Shown here piece after piece: positions 43,883 to 55,720 of a DNA stretch of 64,000 bases. The DNA is from Acorus gramineus. Lineage: Eukaryota > Streptophyta > Magnoliopsida > Acorales > Acoraceae. Within the stretch, counting starts at the first letter, position 1. Each line of letters opens with the position of its first letter. Under the pieces are notes generated by a model. It had not been told where the DNA came from and did no database searches. It saw only the letters and a list, made by a program, of their open reading frames with translations. The stretch spans positions 8,268,063 to 8,332,062 of the forward strand of contig CM060848.1 in the NCBI GenBank assembly GCA_030737835.1, given 5' to 3'. Made by a program: the position numbers and the translations under genes.

Positions 43883-45822
43883 ATGGATGATTTGTTTCGA
43901 GTGACATTTGTATATGGAGGGTATTGGAAGGCTGTGAAGTCAAGGAATTGACATAATTATGTTGAGGGAAAACAGTTCACAAAGATGTTAGATCGAGACA
44001 AGATTGCTATGAGAGACTTGTGGGATGATTTTCTAGAGTGGTTAAAAACTAGTAGTGAAAAAATTGTCTCCTTCACATATGTGCTTCCCAAACAATTTCC
44101 AAAGAAATACATAGAGGTTAGGATTGATGCACAATTATTGGATATATTCAAAGAGAACAAGAAGAGTCACAAATTCACATTGTATGTTATCAATTCTCAG
44201 AAAACAGCATGTGAAGCAGATGACAGATCAGGGAGAGAAAAACAGTCTGGTGTGGTGGACTTAGATATAGATGAAGAGATGGTTGAGGGAGCAGTTGAAG
44301 AAAATGTGGCACAAGGTACTTCTGAAGCTGAAATTCCTGTTGAATTGCCAGCTAAAGTGCAAGTTTATGAGGACATGACATTGGGTATCTGTGAAGATTA
44401 TATTCCAGCTGAGTTTCAAGTTGAAGAAAATGTGATAGCAGATGGGGATTAGATTAATACTGAATTGAGAGTTGAACATGATGATATGGCAGCACATGGT
44501 ATATTTGAGGTTGAGGCTGAAGATGATGGAGAGGACAGTCTATTTTGTGAGGATTTTTCAGGTAAAGAACAATATCAAGACATGCCGTAGGATAATTCTG
44601 ATGAGGATGAGGTGATTGAAGAGGGTATTAGAGAAGAGGACATTCTAGAAGAGGTGGATGGACATGAGGAGCAGCATGAGATGGCAGATTCTGTGACTGA
44701 CTCTGATATGTCAGTTGGGGACTATATGGGTGCAGTTTTGCAATATGATCCACAGATGCCAACCATGGAAGTAGGCTCCTTGTTTCCCAATGTGGTTGAA
44801 TTTCGCAATGCTTTAAGGTAACATTGCATACTTAATGAGTTTAAGGTGCATTACATTAAGAATGACAAGTTAAGGGTGACAGCAAAGTGTCGAATACTCA
44901 ACTGTCCATGGCGCATTCATGCTTCTGTTATTCAGGATAATGTGACATTTTAAGTGAGAACACTGGTTAAGGACCATTCTTGCACCAGTATTAACAAAGT
45001 GGGCAAAAAATAGAATACGTGATCCAAATGAAAAAAGGAAGGTTAGACACAAGTGCACGAGATGTAATCAGTTTGGACACCACAAGAACACTTGCAAAAA
45101 CTCAATTGCAGAATCAAGCAGTCAAGGAAGTGCCAGGGATAGCAGGTATAGCATTTGTATGAATCCAAATTATTTGAGTTTGTTCCATTTTTGTTCATAT
45201 AATCAATTTCTTCAATCAATTATCTTTATAAATGCAGAACCCCAACTTTTGTGAAGATAAACACATTAGGTCAATCACATTCAAATGTCAGCGGAGGCCA
45301 ATTGAGAACCAAAGTGCATCTTAGTGGTATGACCCTTCATTCCACTGTTCGAGACTTTCATTTCATAGCAAATATTGGATCATTCAATTCTCAAAGCACC
45401 ATGGGTTCCTATTCTACAAGTGTTGGTGGATTTCCATACTTTACTGGAATATTAGCTAAATCCACCATGGAGGGCATTAGGTACATCTATACCTCTTGAT
45501 TCACTAAAATTTAATACAAATGCCTTAGATAAACTAAATTATTAACTGAAATTTCATATTTTTAGTGTAAGTGTTGGGGGGATGAATACGAGTGGACCAA
45601 GAACACAAAGTTCTATCCATGAAACCAGGTACTATATGTTTAAGTTTAGTATATTCAATTAAGTTTAGTATTCAATAGATGATTATGACCAACTTATTCA
45701 GATATATTGAAGTAAAATTTCTTCATATTTTGCTCAGTCATTATGTGGGAGGAAAGAGAGGCAAAACATTAGGAGTAAGGAATAAAATTTTGACTAAAAG
45801 AGGTGCCCATATCCCAAAGTAA
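43883..45822 (+). pseudogene. MULE (MuDR-type) transposase pseudogene with internal deletion
   Basis: It starts MDDLFRVTFVYGG, the usual N-terminus of plant MULE transposases, then hits a TGA near 43949. An acidic linker follows (44240-44760) with stops at about 44450 and 44588. The MULE DNA-binding domain (about 44770-45000; FPNVVEFRNALR and CPWRIHAS) has TAA where CAA (Gln) is expected. Then, directly after GKK, the sequence jumps to RDPNEKRK and a CX2CX4HX4C zinc knuckle (about 45054-45096). The DDE catalytic domain and SWIM finger that normally lie between are missing. Downstream exon-like pieces (45238-45483, about 45565-45630, about 45735-45822) follow CAG or AG and end in TAA. It cannot be catalytic. 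Confidence 0.75.
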
Positions 45823-48080
45823 AGAGAGGCCAGTGTTCTTGGCAAGTTCACCATCAAATTTTTTTATTGTTGTTGTTGTTTTCACTCATACTAATGCAAT
45901 TGAAGTTGTGGTTGTTATTGTTGTTGCCTGATGTTGAAGTGGTTGAAGTTGCTGATATTTATGATGCTACTGTTGAAGTTGTGGGTGCTGTTGTCTTCTG
46001 TTGAAAAGATGGTTGACAGCCTGCTAAAGTTATGTTTTATTCAACAGATGTGTCAATGTGTTAATGTGTTGAACAGAGGACAGTTTATTTAGTTTTATGT
46101 TAGTGTGCTGAACAATGTATGCAGTTTATACTGCAAATTTGTTAATGCTATCTAGTTTGGGTGACTGTATGATCTTTGTTGATGTGTAGAACAGTTAATG
46201 CAGTTTATATTGTACTTATGTAATGTTATCTTCAGTATATGGAGCAATTATTAATGCAGTTTATTATGTACTTATGTAATCTTATCTACTCTGAGTTCTT
46301 GTATGTATGTATATGAAACAGTTTGGAATTAGGAAGATATCATTGGTTTTTATATTGGACTTAAGTTATGGTATTTAGTTCCAAGAGATTATACTACTCT
46401 CAACACCAATATTTCAATATGCTTTTCTCTTCTGTACTACAACAATTCATTTAAACTGAAATTTGAACATGGGACACTATTAAATAGTGACCCAACATAG
46501 AAGTTCTTAAATCATTTTACACAACTCATCAAACATCATCAAACTCATCATCATAGAAATATATCATCAAACATTCATTACACAACTCATTTTAAAAGAA
46601 CTTCTCAAACATTTCTAACATGAAATGAGCAACTACAAAGACCAATATTAGATTGAATTTGTTATTCAGCCTTTCCAAGAGGTTGAGCCTTTTCTGCAAT
46701 GATTCTTCAAGGCCGATGAGTTGATATTTGATATCAATGGTAGTGTGATTTGGATTATCCAGAGTCTACAATAATAAAGTCAATATACATAAGTTCCTAT
46801 GTAATTAAATGCTAAGTCAGTAAAAATAGGGTCTGAAATGAGTTTTGACGTACCCGGTACATGGAGCATGAGTAAAACCTCCGGCCTTTACTATGTTCTT
46901 ACCTGAAAGTCTTAATAACACAGTCTCCCTTCTTGCATCGACATTGACGTGGAGGAATGTATCCATATGAAGGCCTAAACACACTACTAGATGCCTACTT
47001 AAAATTAGAGAAAGCATGGGTTAAACATTTCATCGAACACATAAACCACACCAAAGGTAATTGAAGAACAATCGAACTGTAGCCTCGTTTTGGCATTTCA
47101 TCGAACATTTCAAGTGTTGATAAGAAAATGAAAAACTCCTTACAGATTCCGACATTCTTCATGGTGTCGGGGGTGGGGACACTGTTGGGAATGGTATGTG
47201 CTGTAGGGTGTGGGTGCTGACACCACCGGGGATGGTGTAAGGCCGTCAAGGGTGGTGCCGTGTATGATGAGAGGTGTCGTGTATGGTGAGAGGCTACCGT
47301 TGAAGCCATCCGCTACCTTTGTCCACATGCTCGTCGACATTTTGCGCTCTCTGCACCCTCTGTGAAGCCATCCGCTACCTTTGTCCACATGCCTCTATGG
47401 AGACGCGTCTGTGAGTGCCTTTCCATCCGCGAGTTTGTGCAAACTAAGGCTTTATCCTTTCAGGGTTGGGAGGGATTGTTAAATGGTCATTATTATGACG
47501 ATATTGAGCCATTATTGCTTTCTAAGTTCCCATTTTTCGATTATGCCATTTTAGATTTTTTTTTTTTTTTTTTTGTATCTATAAATAAAACATTTGACTC
47601 CTCTAATACAATGAGAAAAATTCATTTCCTTTATTTGAACAAAAAAATGTGAAACATTTCCAACGAGGTATGTACTTCATTATATTGAGTAAAGAGGTTA
47701 ACAGAGTATATGGGACTATTAAAATGATTGAGTTTAACAACGCTCATCATTTGTTCACTTTTTAATATTCCTTATTTACATCTCATCTTTATTAATCCAT
47801 AATTTATCTATGATCAACCAAACAATAAAAACTTTATTGTTATGTTTCCCAATGATATAATAGCAAATATAACCACATAAAAATAACTTATCCTTTTATC
47901 TATATGTTTGAGAAATTTCCTATCTTGCCACCCAAACAGGGGCGAAGAGCTTCAGCATGATTAAAGACAATTGAAGTACAATTAAAGCACATCAACTGGG
48001 TGCTTAACACTACCATACAAAGGAATTCACATTGGCAACTCTCGTGGAAGAAAAACATCTATATCTTCATCCAAATTGAC
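45823..48080. other. No gene seen; short duplications
   Basis: AT-rich sequence with AATGCAGTTTAT phrases near 46130-46260. A direct repeat, GAAGCCATCCGCTACCTTTG, occurs twice about 70 bp apart (about 47295 and 47362). Open frames here (46817-47652) show no recognisable content. The right part may hold the 3' UTR of the gene at 48553. Confidence 0.45.
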
Positions 48081-48552
48081 TGCTAAAACTTTTTAACTGC
48101 TGACTGATGACATACTTGCCATTCAATTCTGTGCCATTCATGAATTATAACCAATAATTTCCCACCCAGAGGCATATCAATTCTACATTTAATTCTGAAC
48201 TCAAAAGAAACCTTAGAAAAGCTGTAAAGAGCAACATGGAATTTAAAATATTTGATGTATTCCAATAATATTACACACTTTATCAAAACAGAAGCAACTG
48301 AAAACACAACATAGAAGATAACCTGCCTGTATAATAATTCAGTCTTCAATGAAAAAAGGAAAAAAAGAAAAAGAGAGGCATTGTTGGTTGTTTTGAACAA
48401 AATAATAAATGGACTTGTGGAAGAAACTAAAACTGGACTGGCATTTAGAAGCTTTTTGACACGGGCGCCCTCTTTGAGGTGCATCAAGAAATTCTGCAGC
48501 TCTATTTTCTGAACTATACGGTCAAGACCACATTGATCACAAACAAAATCAT

Positions 48553-51500
48553 TCAGACATGAGACTTCACACGCCCTTCTTTCCAGCCTCGTTGGCGGGC
48601 TCTCATCTCCCAAATGGCAGTCAGTTTCCTCTGCTCAATCAGTGCTGCCTCAGCTTTTTCTCTCGCTTCTTCACAGGTGTCCATTCCCGAATTGCACTTT
48701 TCAGCCTCTTTTAGGAACTGGGAAGACATCTTCTTGGTCTCCAGCAACATCAACTCCCCTCGCTGCTGGCCTTCCACTGCTTGCGCTTCCCGTAGTTTCA
48801 GTTCCTCTGACAGGAGGTCTGTGAAGTTCTTCTCCATTTCTTCATTTACGTCTGGATCACGCTTTACACAATCTGCATAAGGCAGAGATATTAGAGCAAA
48901 AACAATCATTAAGATGTTATTAACATACAGATAAAAATGATTCTAATTTGTGAAATGGAATTTATCTATCCTATGCCATTCCCCCCACATTATTGCACAA
49001 AATACCTATATAAGCCTGTCCACAAAAGGTCCTCCCTTTTTTTCTTCTTTTTTTCCTACGTTGGTTCTTCTATTATTTTAGAGTTTGGAAACAGGCAATT
49101 TCGTGAGCTTAAATGAAAATTGCATGTATGGGAGAGAAAGGAGTTCACCCAACAAATTCTCATGCAAATAAGTGATTTATATATAAAAAATAATTCTCAC
49201 ACCAGTATACCATAACTCAATGATTCATGGAAACCCATACTGGGTTGTCTCTTTGGCTAGTGCCATTAGTTTGCTCCGCATAGGTCTTAGAGTTCAAATC
49301 CCCCCCACTTAACTGATGCACAGGATTTGTACATTATTATCGAAATCCAATGTTTCTTGTCACAAACAAACAAACACACAAAATTCATTGTCAACTTGAA
49401 ACTTCACTGGATGGTTTAGAACTACCAGAACTTCTGACAATTGATTCCTCAGAACCAGTTGTAAAGATCCATACAAGCAGCAATCCACCAACTTCGTAGC
49501 TGGACTAGTTAAGAATTATGTTATTTCTATGTTTTTTTTGTCTGGAAAATGAATAGAACCTGAGCTAGGTACATCGACATCTGGTTTCCCTTTTTTGGTT
49601 GTTTTACCCCTTAGGATGTTCACCTATTGAAAAAATAAGGTTGACATTCCACTTTCTTCTCCCCACCTTGTTTCATGAAATAAAGCAAGCTGCATATACA
49701 CACCTTTCCAGTTGCTTCCCAAAGATGGTTCACATATTCCACATGACGCAATATCGTAGAAACACGTCTTTTTCTTTAACAAGGTTCTGAAGCCCATAAA
49801 CCAAGATGCAAAGAAAATATTACCATTTGCACATTGAGCATTATAGTCAAACAAATTGATGACTTTCTGATGCAAACGACAAGGAGATGAGACATCTGGC
49901 ATTTCTCCTTTTTTAGGACATCATGGACTGGCCAATAAGAAAAATTGGTATTGCAACCCGCCCATCCGTATGCTTTTTCCATATACACCTTAAAAGATTC
50001 AAACCTTAAATAAATATACAACTGGACATATCACAATAAAGAAATTCCTAGTACATGATGACAACTAAAAGAAAACAAGACTAAACCAAAAAAAAACATG
50101 TCCATATATCATGACATATTTGGAATGAAGATTAGCCCCAACCTAGAAATTGTGCATTTTTTGGCTTCCAATTCCACATGAAACAGTTAATCTTATGGAA
50201 AACCAGAATATGCACCCCATGATTCATAGTTTCTATTAGAGGATAACATAGTTGTCTAGGCGATGCCTAGGCGGTCCAGATGGACCTAGGCGACCACCCG
50301 CCTAACAACAGATTCATTAAGCAACGTCTGGGCCCGCCTACCCGCATAAATAACGCCTAACCCGCCCAATCCCTAGTCTAACCTCAAAAATAAAAGAACA
50401 AAAAACATGATCAAAAGATTGAAACATAACCTACCCTACCAGCCAACGGTGCAGTTCTCCCTGTCTCAAATGAGTCTTTATTGATTTTTTGTCTCTCCCT
50501 CCTCTCTTTCCTCTAGATTTCTGAACTCCTATCTCATTCTCCCTCAACCCTCCCCCGGTCCTCCTCTTCAACTCTACTCATGGCCCCTCCTGATCCCACC
50601 ATCTCTTGGTGATACTTGTCACCACTTAAAGAAATTACAATGCCATTGGAGTTAGATTATATTAATTTTGTCAAAAAGCACATGCACCAATAAATTCCAT
50701 TCATGTGTTATTTATTTATAAATATTATTCTTCATTTTAAGTAGCATTCATGTAAAAATTATATAATGAATAAGTAGATAAATAACTTTAATATAATTAC
50801 CACTTTTAAATAGTATAATCATAATAAAGCACCGCCTAGACTCGCCTAGCCGCCCAAACAACTATGGAGGATACTTAATAAAGATGTGGGCCCCCTGACA
50901 CACTACATGCATCCTTCTTTTCTTTTTATTTTGATGGAATGGTAGGCATTGGCCATGATATTCATTCAGAGCAAATGGCCAAAGCATACAAAAAGGCTCA
51001 TGGTTGAGGAGGTTTCTATCACGAGCTGAGAGGGGATCACCGCACTATTTTTGCATCCTTCTAAGACATAATCTGTGGGCATACTAAAATCATAAGCATC
51101 TTAAAAACATTATAACTTCTATAAATGCAAATTCCTAAATATTGAAGCCTACATCCATTTATACTATTGAAAGAAACTTAGGTGGTCCTTCATCATTGAA
51201 CAGAACCAAAGATATTTGACACTTGGTGTTTTTTTATCACTTGATATTTCAACAAAATATACTACTTTATATTTACCAGATCATCCTCCAAAAATCAGGT
51301 TGTGATATTTTGAGGAGGCTAGTAACTACAGAGAAATATCCAAAGATAGTATGTCTGTGTACAGGGATTCTAGAAGGAACTGTTAGAAATAAATGTTTTT
51401 TTACCAGAACATCCTCCAAAAATCAGTTTTGATATTTTGGGGCGGCTGGTAACAACTGAGAAATATCCAAAGATAGTATGTCTGTGTAAAGGGGTTCTAG

Positions 51501-54106
51501 AAGAAAACTGTTAGAAAGAAAAAAAAAATTTCACAAGGCAAAACTTCCTTGATATTCTCTATCTTTTGGGAATAAATAAAAAAAGAGCGAATGTGCATTG
51601 CCACAAGTCCAGAAAGAGGGAAAAATGGGCAGAGGATTAATAGGAAATACTTTTGGAATTCATATTAGAACACTTGTGGCGTGACCATCCATCCTATGAT
51701 ACATAAAGGAGGTAATTCCTCCCACCTTTTAATTAAGAAGTGAATCACAGCCATTTATTTGATGATCCATAAAGGAGAAATGAAATTTGATATTTCAATT
51801 AGCGTTTTACTATTCCTATTAAGCACCCTCTCAATGAACTTCAACAAATCCATAGCTCCGCTTTATATAATAGTACAAAAAGTGCAAAATGCTGACGAAA
51901 TAGTAACCTCCACGATATCAACAAACTATGCCCATCACTAAATGGAATTCGGTTGAATTAAAACCGAAGTTGCAGGATAGTCACAATGCAAAAAACCCAT
52001 GGAGTAAAATGTCTTATTCATAAATCCAAAACGATCTGCACATTTCTAGTACCTAGGTATTTTAAAAACTGAAGAAACCAGAAACTAAAGAACTTCAGCA
52101 AACAAACAAAATTAGGGAAAATAAACATGACACTCTAGGTTGATGTGACGAGAAACAGATCAGGATGACACATTGAAAACACAAACACATCAATGCTAAA
52201 TAACCTACAAAAAATTTCACCCATCATTATTACTACTAAAAATTATGCAACAATGCAACAAGATTGATAGGAAAAGACGCGGTGGTCAACACATCCTGTC
52301 AGAAAACGTATTACATTATGAGGTTGATTCGACATGTAGAAAAAAATAGATATTACAAAATATAACTTTTACTAATGAAGTAAAGAAAAAACATATGTTA
52401 AAGAAACAAAATCTCACATTATGTTCCCTCACCATAACAATTTACAAACACAAGTTATTCACACATGATATCTGCAAAAATTAACCTAATACAGTTATGG
52501 CAGGATAAAACAAATACAACCTCAATTTATGCCTAATGAACAAACCAAATTATGTAACATTTTTTTTCAAGAGGATGAAAGAAGATTACTGAGAATATCA
52601 ATATGAATTGGCCATTGAGCACAAAACACAATGTTCCAGCCCAATTATCCATAAACTTCACTACCCACATGCTTGGTAGATACATAAAAACCAGTAGATT
52701 TTACCTAATTAATGGAAAACTTCTCAATTTATGTCCAGCATTACTTCATAACAGGAATAAAGACAAACCTGCAAGCGTGACGTTGCTCAACTCTGCAAAG
52801 AAGAAAAAAAAATCGAAACAGAACCCAAAATTAGTAGTTGCATATAAAATGGGAGAGATAATATTTACAAGAAGTGAGAAGGAGAAAAAAAAAAAAACTA
52901 AAAGAGAGATACTTTGTGCCAAGATATTAAACTTCAATCTAAATGATCGCATTACATTGCTTTGTCAAAGTGAACTTCTTCATAATTCACGGCGGTGCAA
53001 ATGCACATCCGAGAGACAAATGCGCCTTTGACAAAAAGTAAACCAACCCCCCCACCCCACCCCCCTTCCCCCCAAACCCCAATAAAAATATATATATAAA
53101 AATAAAAAAATTATCATCTGATTTTGTATTGATCAACCTGACTATATGGGTTGATCAATGAAACTAGGATTAAACTCAGCTTAAAGACACAATGAGAAGT
53201 ACAAACATAAACTGTTGCTTTGAAAACAAATAAGAATGTTCAAAAAACATTCAATTTGACAGCCAAAGTTCAAAACACAAAGCGCCTTTGACCGAACATC
53301 CCCCCCCCTCCTTCAACATCCCACCCAACTGATATTGAAGTACAAACTCAACCAGTTGCTTTGATAACAAATAAGAACATTCAAAAACATTGAATTAGAC
53401 TGCGAAAGCTCAACAGACAAAGCGTCTCCAACAGAAAACAACCCCCCAACCCAACCCAAAATTGAAGCTTATCCGCTATATCGGTTGATGAATGAAACTA
53501 GGGTCAAACTCAGCTTATAGACAAAATGCAAAATACAAACTTTTATGAGGAAAAATACAAACTTAAAAACTGTTGCTTTCCTAACAATATCCCTTTCACA
53601 AGAATGCAAAGTGCTACAGATCTCACAGAGTGTCACACAAACATTGATGATAAAGCATTGTGAAAAAAACAATACCAAATCACAGATCCCATTATCCTCC
53701 CCAAAAAAATGAGATCTTGGAAGAGCACATTCAAACACTAATTCACATTTTCACTGTGATTTTCTTCTCAAAAATCAATACCCATATCCCAAAATCACAA
53801 TGAAACCCAAAAACAAAAAACCCATGTCAGATTTCAAGATACGGATCCCAAACAAAGGGGTTTCTCTCAAATAAGTCAGATCCAAAGCCAAACTTTCTTG
53901 AAAAAGGGGGTACCTTCGGGAAGGGCGAGGAGGGGTTGGAAAGAGCAGTCGCAGACGCAGGGATCGCAGGCGGAGCGGCCGACAGCCTCCACGAGGTGCC
54001 AGTAGAGTGGGCGACCCACTATGTAGCCGGCAATGCAGAGACCCATCACCACGAGCGCCGCCTTCACCTTCCAAGTGTTGATCCACCCCCCATGTCGGAC
54101 GGCCAT
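48553..54106 (-). CDS. ELMO-like: DUF1068 / ELMO-NKS1 family Golgi membrane protein, three exons
   Basis: Exons on the - strand are 54106-53914 (193 nt), 52792-52769 (24 nt) and 48872-48553 (320 nt), with introns of 1121 and 3896 bp, all GT-AG and in phase; 178 aa. The start MAVRHGGW and a membrane segment at about 15-34 (ending GYIVGRPLYW) match DUF1068 proteins. A cysteine cluster C47-x2-C50-x-C52-x-C54, then LSNVTLADC (66-74) and DPDVNEEMEKN follow. The rest (about 85-165) is a charged coiled coil with CNSGMDTCEEAREKAE, ending near RARQRGWKEG. In Arabidopsis this family includes ELMO1 and NKS1/ELMO4, Golgi proteins needed for normal pectin (homogalacturonan) levels and cell adhesion. Length and motif order fit the family. 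No disruption was seen. The frames at 48083-48613 and 53775-54257 on this strand are shadows of this gene. Confidence 0.92.
50246..50866. mobile_element. hAT-like MITE in ELMO-like intron 2
   Basis: 621 bp with ends ACATAGTTGTCTAGGCG and (reverse complement of the right end) CATAGTTGTTTGGGCGG, flanked by GAGGATA on both sides (50239-50245 and 50867-50873). The left end has several GCCTAGGCG-type phrases. There is no coding capacity. Confidence 0.75.
51277..51530. repeat. Tandem duplication of about 127 bp in ELMO-like intron 2
   Basis: CATCCTCCAAAAATCAG, GAGAAATATCCAAAGATAGT and ATGTCTGTGTA appear twice in the same order. Confidence 0.85.
52769..52792 (-). CDS. ELMO-like: 24-nt microexon of the ELMO-like gene
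   Basis: On the - strand, TTTGCAG precedes and GTTTGTC follows 24 nt encoding LSNVTLA plus split codons on both sides. It completes codon 65 (GAG, Glu) with exon 1 and codon 73 (GAT, Asp) with exon 3. Without it the frame is kept (24 = 8 codons) but the conserved LSN..ADC stretch would be lost. Confidence 0.88.
53010..53530. repeat. Imperfect repeats in ELMO-like intron 1
   Basis: CTTTGACCGAACATCC / CAAAGCG.CT..GAC phrases, ACAAATAAGAA.ATTCAAAAA and TTGATCAATGAAACTAGG / TTGATGAATGAAACTAGG recur two or three times with poly-C runs between (for example 53047-53074 and 53300-53310). Confidence 0.75.
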
Positions 54107-54310
54107 GATTGGTTTTCACTTGGGTCTCTCTCTCTCTGTCTCTCTTCTTCCTCTCTGGATGGGTGTCTGTGTGTGTTGGTTGGGGGGGGGGGAGCGGAAG
54201 TGAAGTGGGTCTGCAGAGGCGGAGAGAGGAAGAACAACTGGCGTCACTTGTGAACACACTCAGCTTCCAATGATGAAGAAGATGGATTCGATCTTGTGGT
54301 TATTTAGAAT
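54107..54310 (-). promoter_or_regulatory. 5' leader and proximal promoter of the ELMO-like gene
   Basis: Directly upstream of the ATG on the - strand. It contains a GA/CT-rich run (54121-54155) and a poly-G/C run (54183-54192). The segment 54195-54310 is repeated at 55606-55720. No clear TATA box was fixed. Confidence 0.5.
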
Positions 54311-55605
54311 TTTAGTTATGGAGTTTTTTACTTGTGGGTCCATATTAATGGATTGTTTATGTTTGTGTCCTTTCTAGAAAGGGACTTTTTTTTTTTTTTG
54401 GCATAACTATCCTTGCTATCTTAGGAATGTTTTATTTCTCACATCAATGTTTTTAGAAAGGAAAATATTATATTCAGATCTTTTTTACGGTCCAAAACAC
54501 ATACCATGTATGTTCTTACTTTTTTTAAAAATAGTAAACATCATCTAATGATGTATATGTTTTGATAAAAAAAAATATACATCGTTCCATTTGAAATTGA
54601 ATAAACTTATTTTTAGTAAAAAGGTTTAATGATGCATATGTTTCACTGACTTTTAAAGTATGCATATAGGACTGTATTTTAGACTGTAAAAATGATTAAG
54701 TATAATAACACCCTTTTAAAAATTGAACCTAACTAAAAAAAAAGAACAAATTAAATTATGTTAATACCGGACCTTTCACGCATTGGTGTTGGATGCTGTT
54801 CAAATCCTGTTTGTATCTCTCCTTCAACATAGGTAGATTATCTAGTTAAACAAAGCGTATAACTTTTTCATTTTATTTATAAATAAATTAATACAATTTA
54901 TTAGAATACATATCTCATTGAATGAAAGTGCATATTTTGATATTGTTGTAGGTGTACACTTCAATAATTAAAAGAATGTAAGGCCAACATGAGGGTTTTG
55001 TAACCCGGACATATGTAACATTATCCATTGATGTTGAGCTGACCCTAGGTATAGTCGAGCTAGGTCGCCTACGCTTACTATTCCTTTTTCAGAAGACTCC
55101 AAAAAGACACAAAAAAATGTTATTTCCTGTATTACTGGGATTTCTTACCTTGTTTTTGAATTTTTACTTTATTTGTAGAAACTAATCCATTTCTTCCTTT
55201 TTGGATCTTCTTTTATTTTCTTTTTATTTATTTAATTATATGTTTGTTATTTTATTTGAATTTATTTCTTTTTTATTTTGAAAACTTTAAGAACTTTTAG
55301 GTGATGATAATAATAAAAAAATAAAAAAAATTGTGGACAAGGGGCTCATTTAAAATTGGTCATTGTACTTTATCCATTTTACAACCACATTTACAATCTC
55401 ATATATTTCGTTAGTCACCTCCACTAATTATATTGTAACTATGTATATACTCCTTTTTTAAGTAATATATATATACCTTGTTAGAACTTTTTTATGCATA
55501 TTATAAATGAGTCTATATAATTCATTAGAATAATTTTTTTTTTTTTACAAAAGTGCATAACTCAGTATATGATGTATACTATTTATAAATGTGTTTGGGG
55601 GTGAC
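54311..55605. other. AT-rich DNA between the two leader copies
   Basis: No gene or clear element border. It contains worn MITE-like phrases such as GATGATGTATATG-type repeats near 54550 and 55560. Confidence 0.4.
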
Positions 55606-55720
55606 AGGAAGTGAAGTGGGTCAGCAGAGGTAGAGAGAGGAAGAACAACTGGCGCCGCGACTTTTGAACACTCTGCTTCTAATGATGAAGATGGATTCAA
55701 TCATTTGATTACTTAAGAAG
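55606..55720 (-). repeat. Duplicate of the ELMO-like 5' leader segment
   Basis: Shares AGGAAGTGAAGTGGGTC-like, GAGAGAGGAAGAACAACTGG and AATGATGAAG.ATGGATTC phrases with 54195-54310 in the same order and orientation, with small indels. No coding exon accompanies it. Confidence 0.8.

Noticed and set aside
48083-48613. 176-codon frame overlapping the end of the ELMO-like gene
   Set aside because: Out of frame with the gene; covers its 3' end and AT-rich downstream DNA.
49235-49380. tRNA-like A/B box pair (GGCTAGTGCC and GAGTTCAAATCC), possible tRNA or SINE
   Set aside because: No cloverleaf can be formed, and no TSD or tail was found; too weak to list.
49624-49902. 92-codon frame in ELMO-like intron 2, considered as an extra exon
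   Set aside because: The family protein is already complete with the 24-nt microexon, and the frame has no DUF1068 similarity.
53775-54257. 160- and 105-codon frames over ELMO-like exon 1
   Set aside because: Alternative-frame and antisense shadows of exon 1 and its leader.
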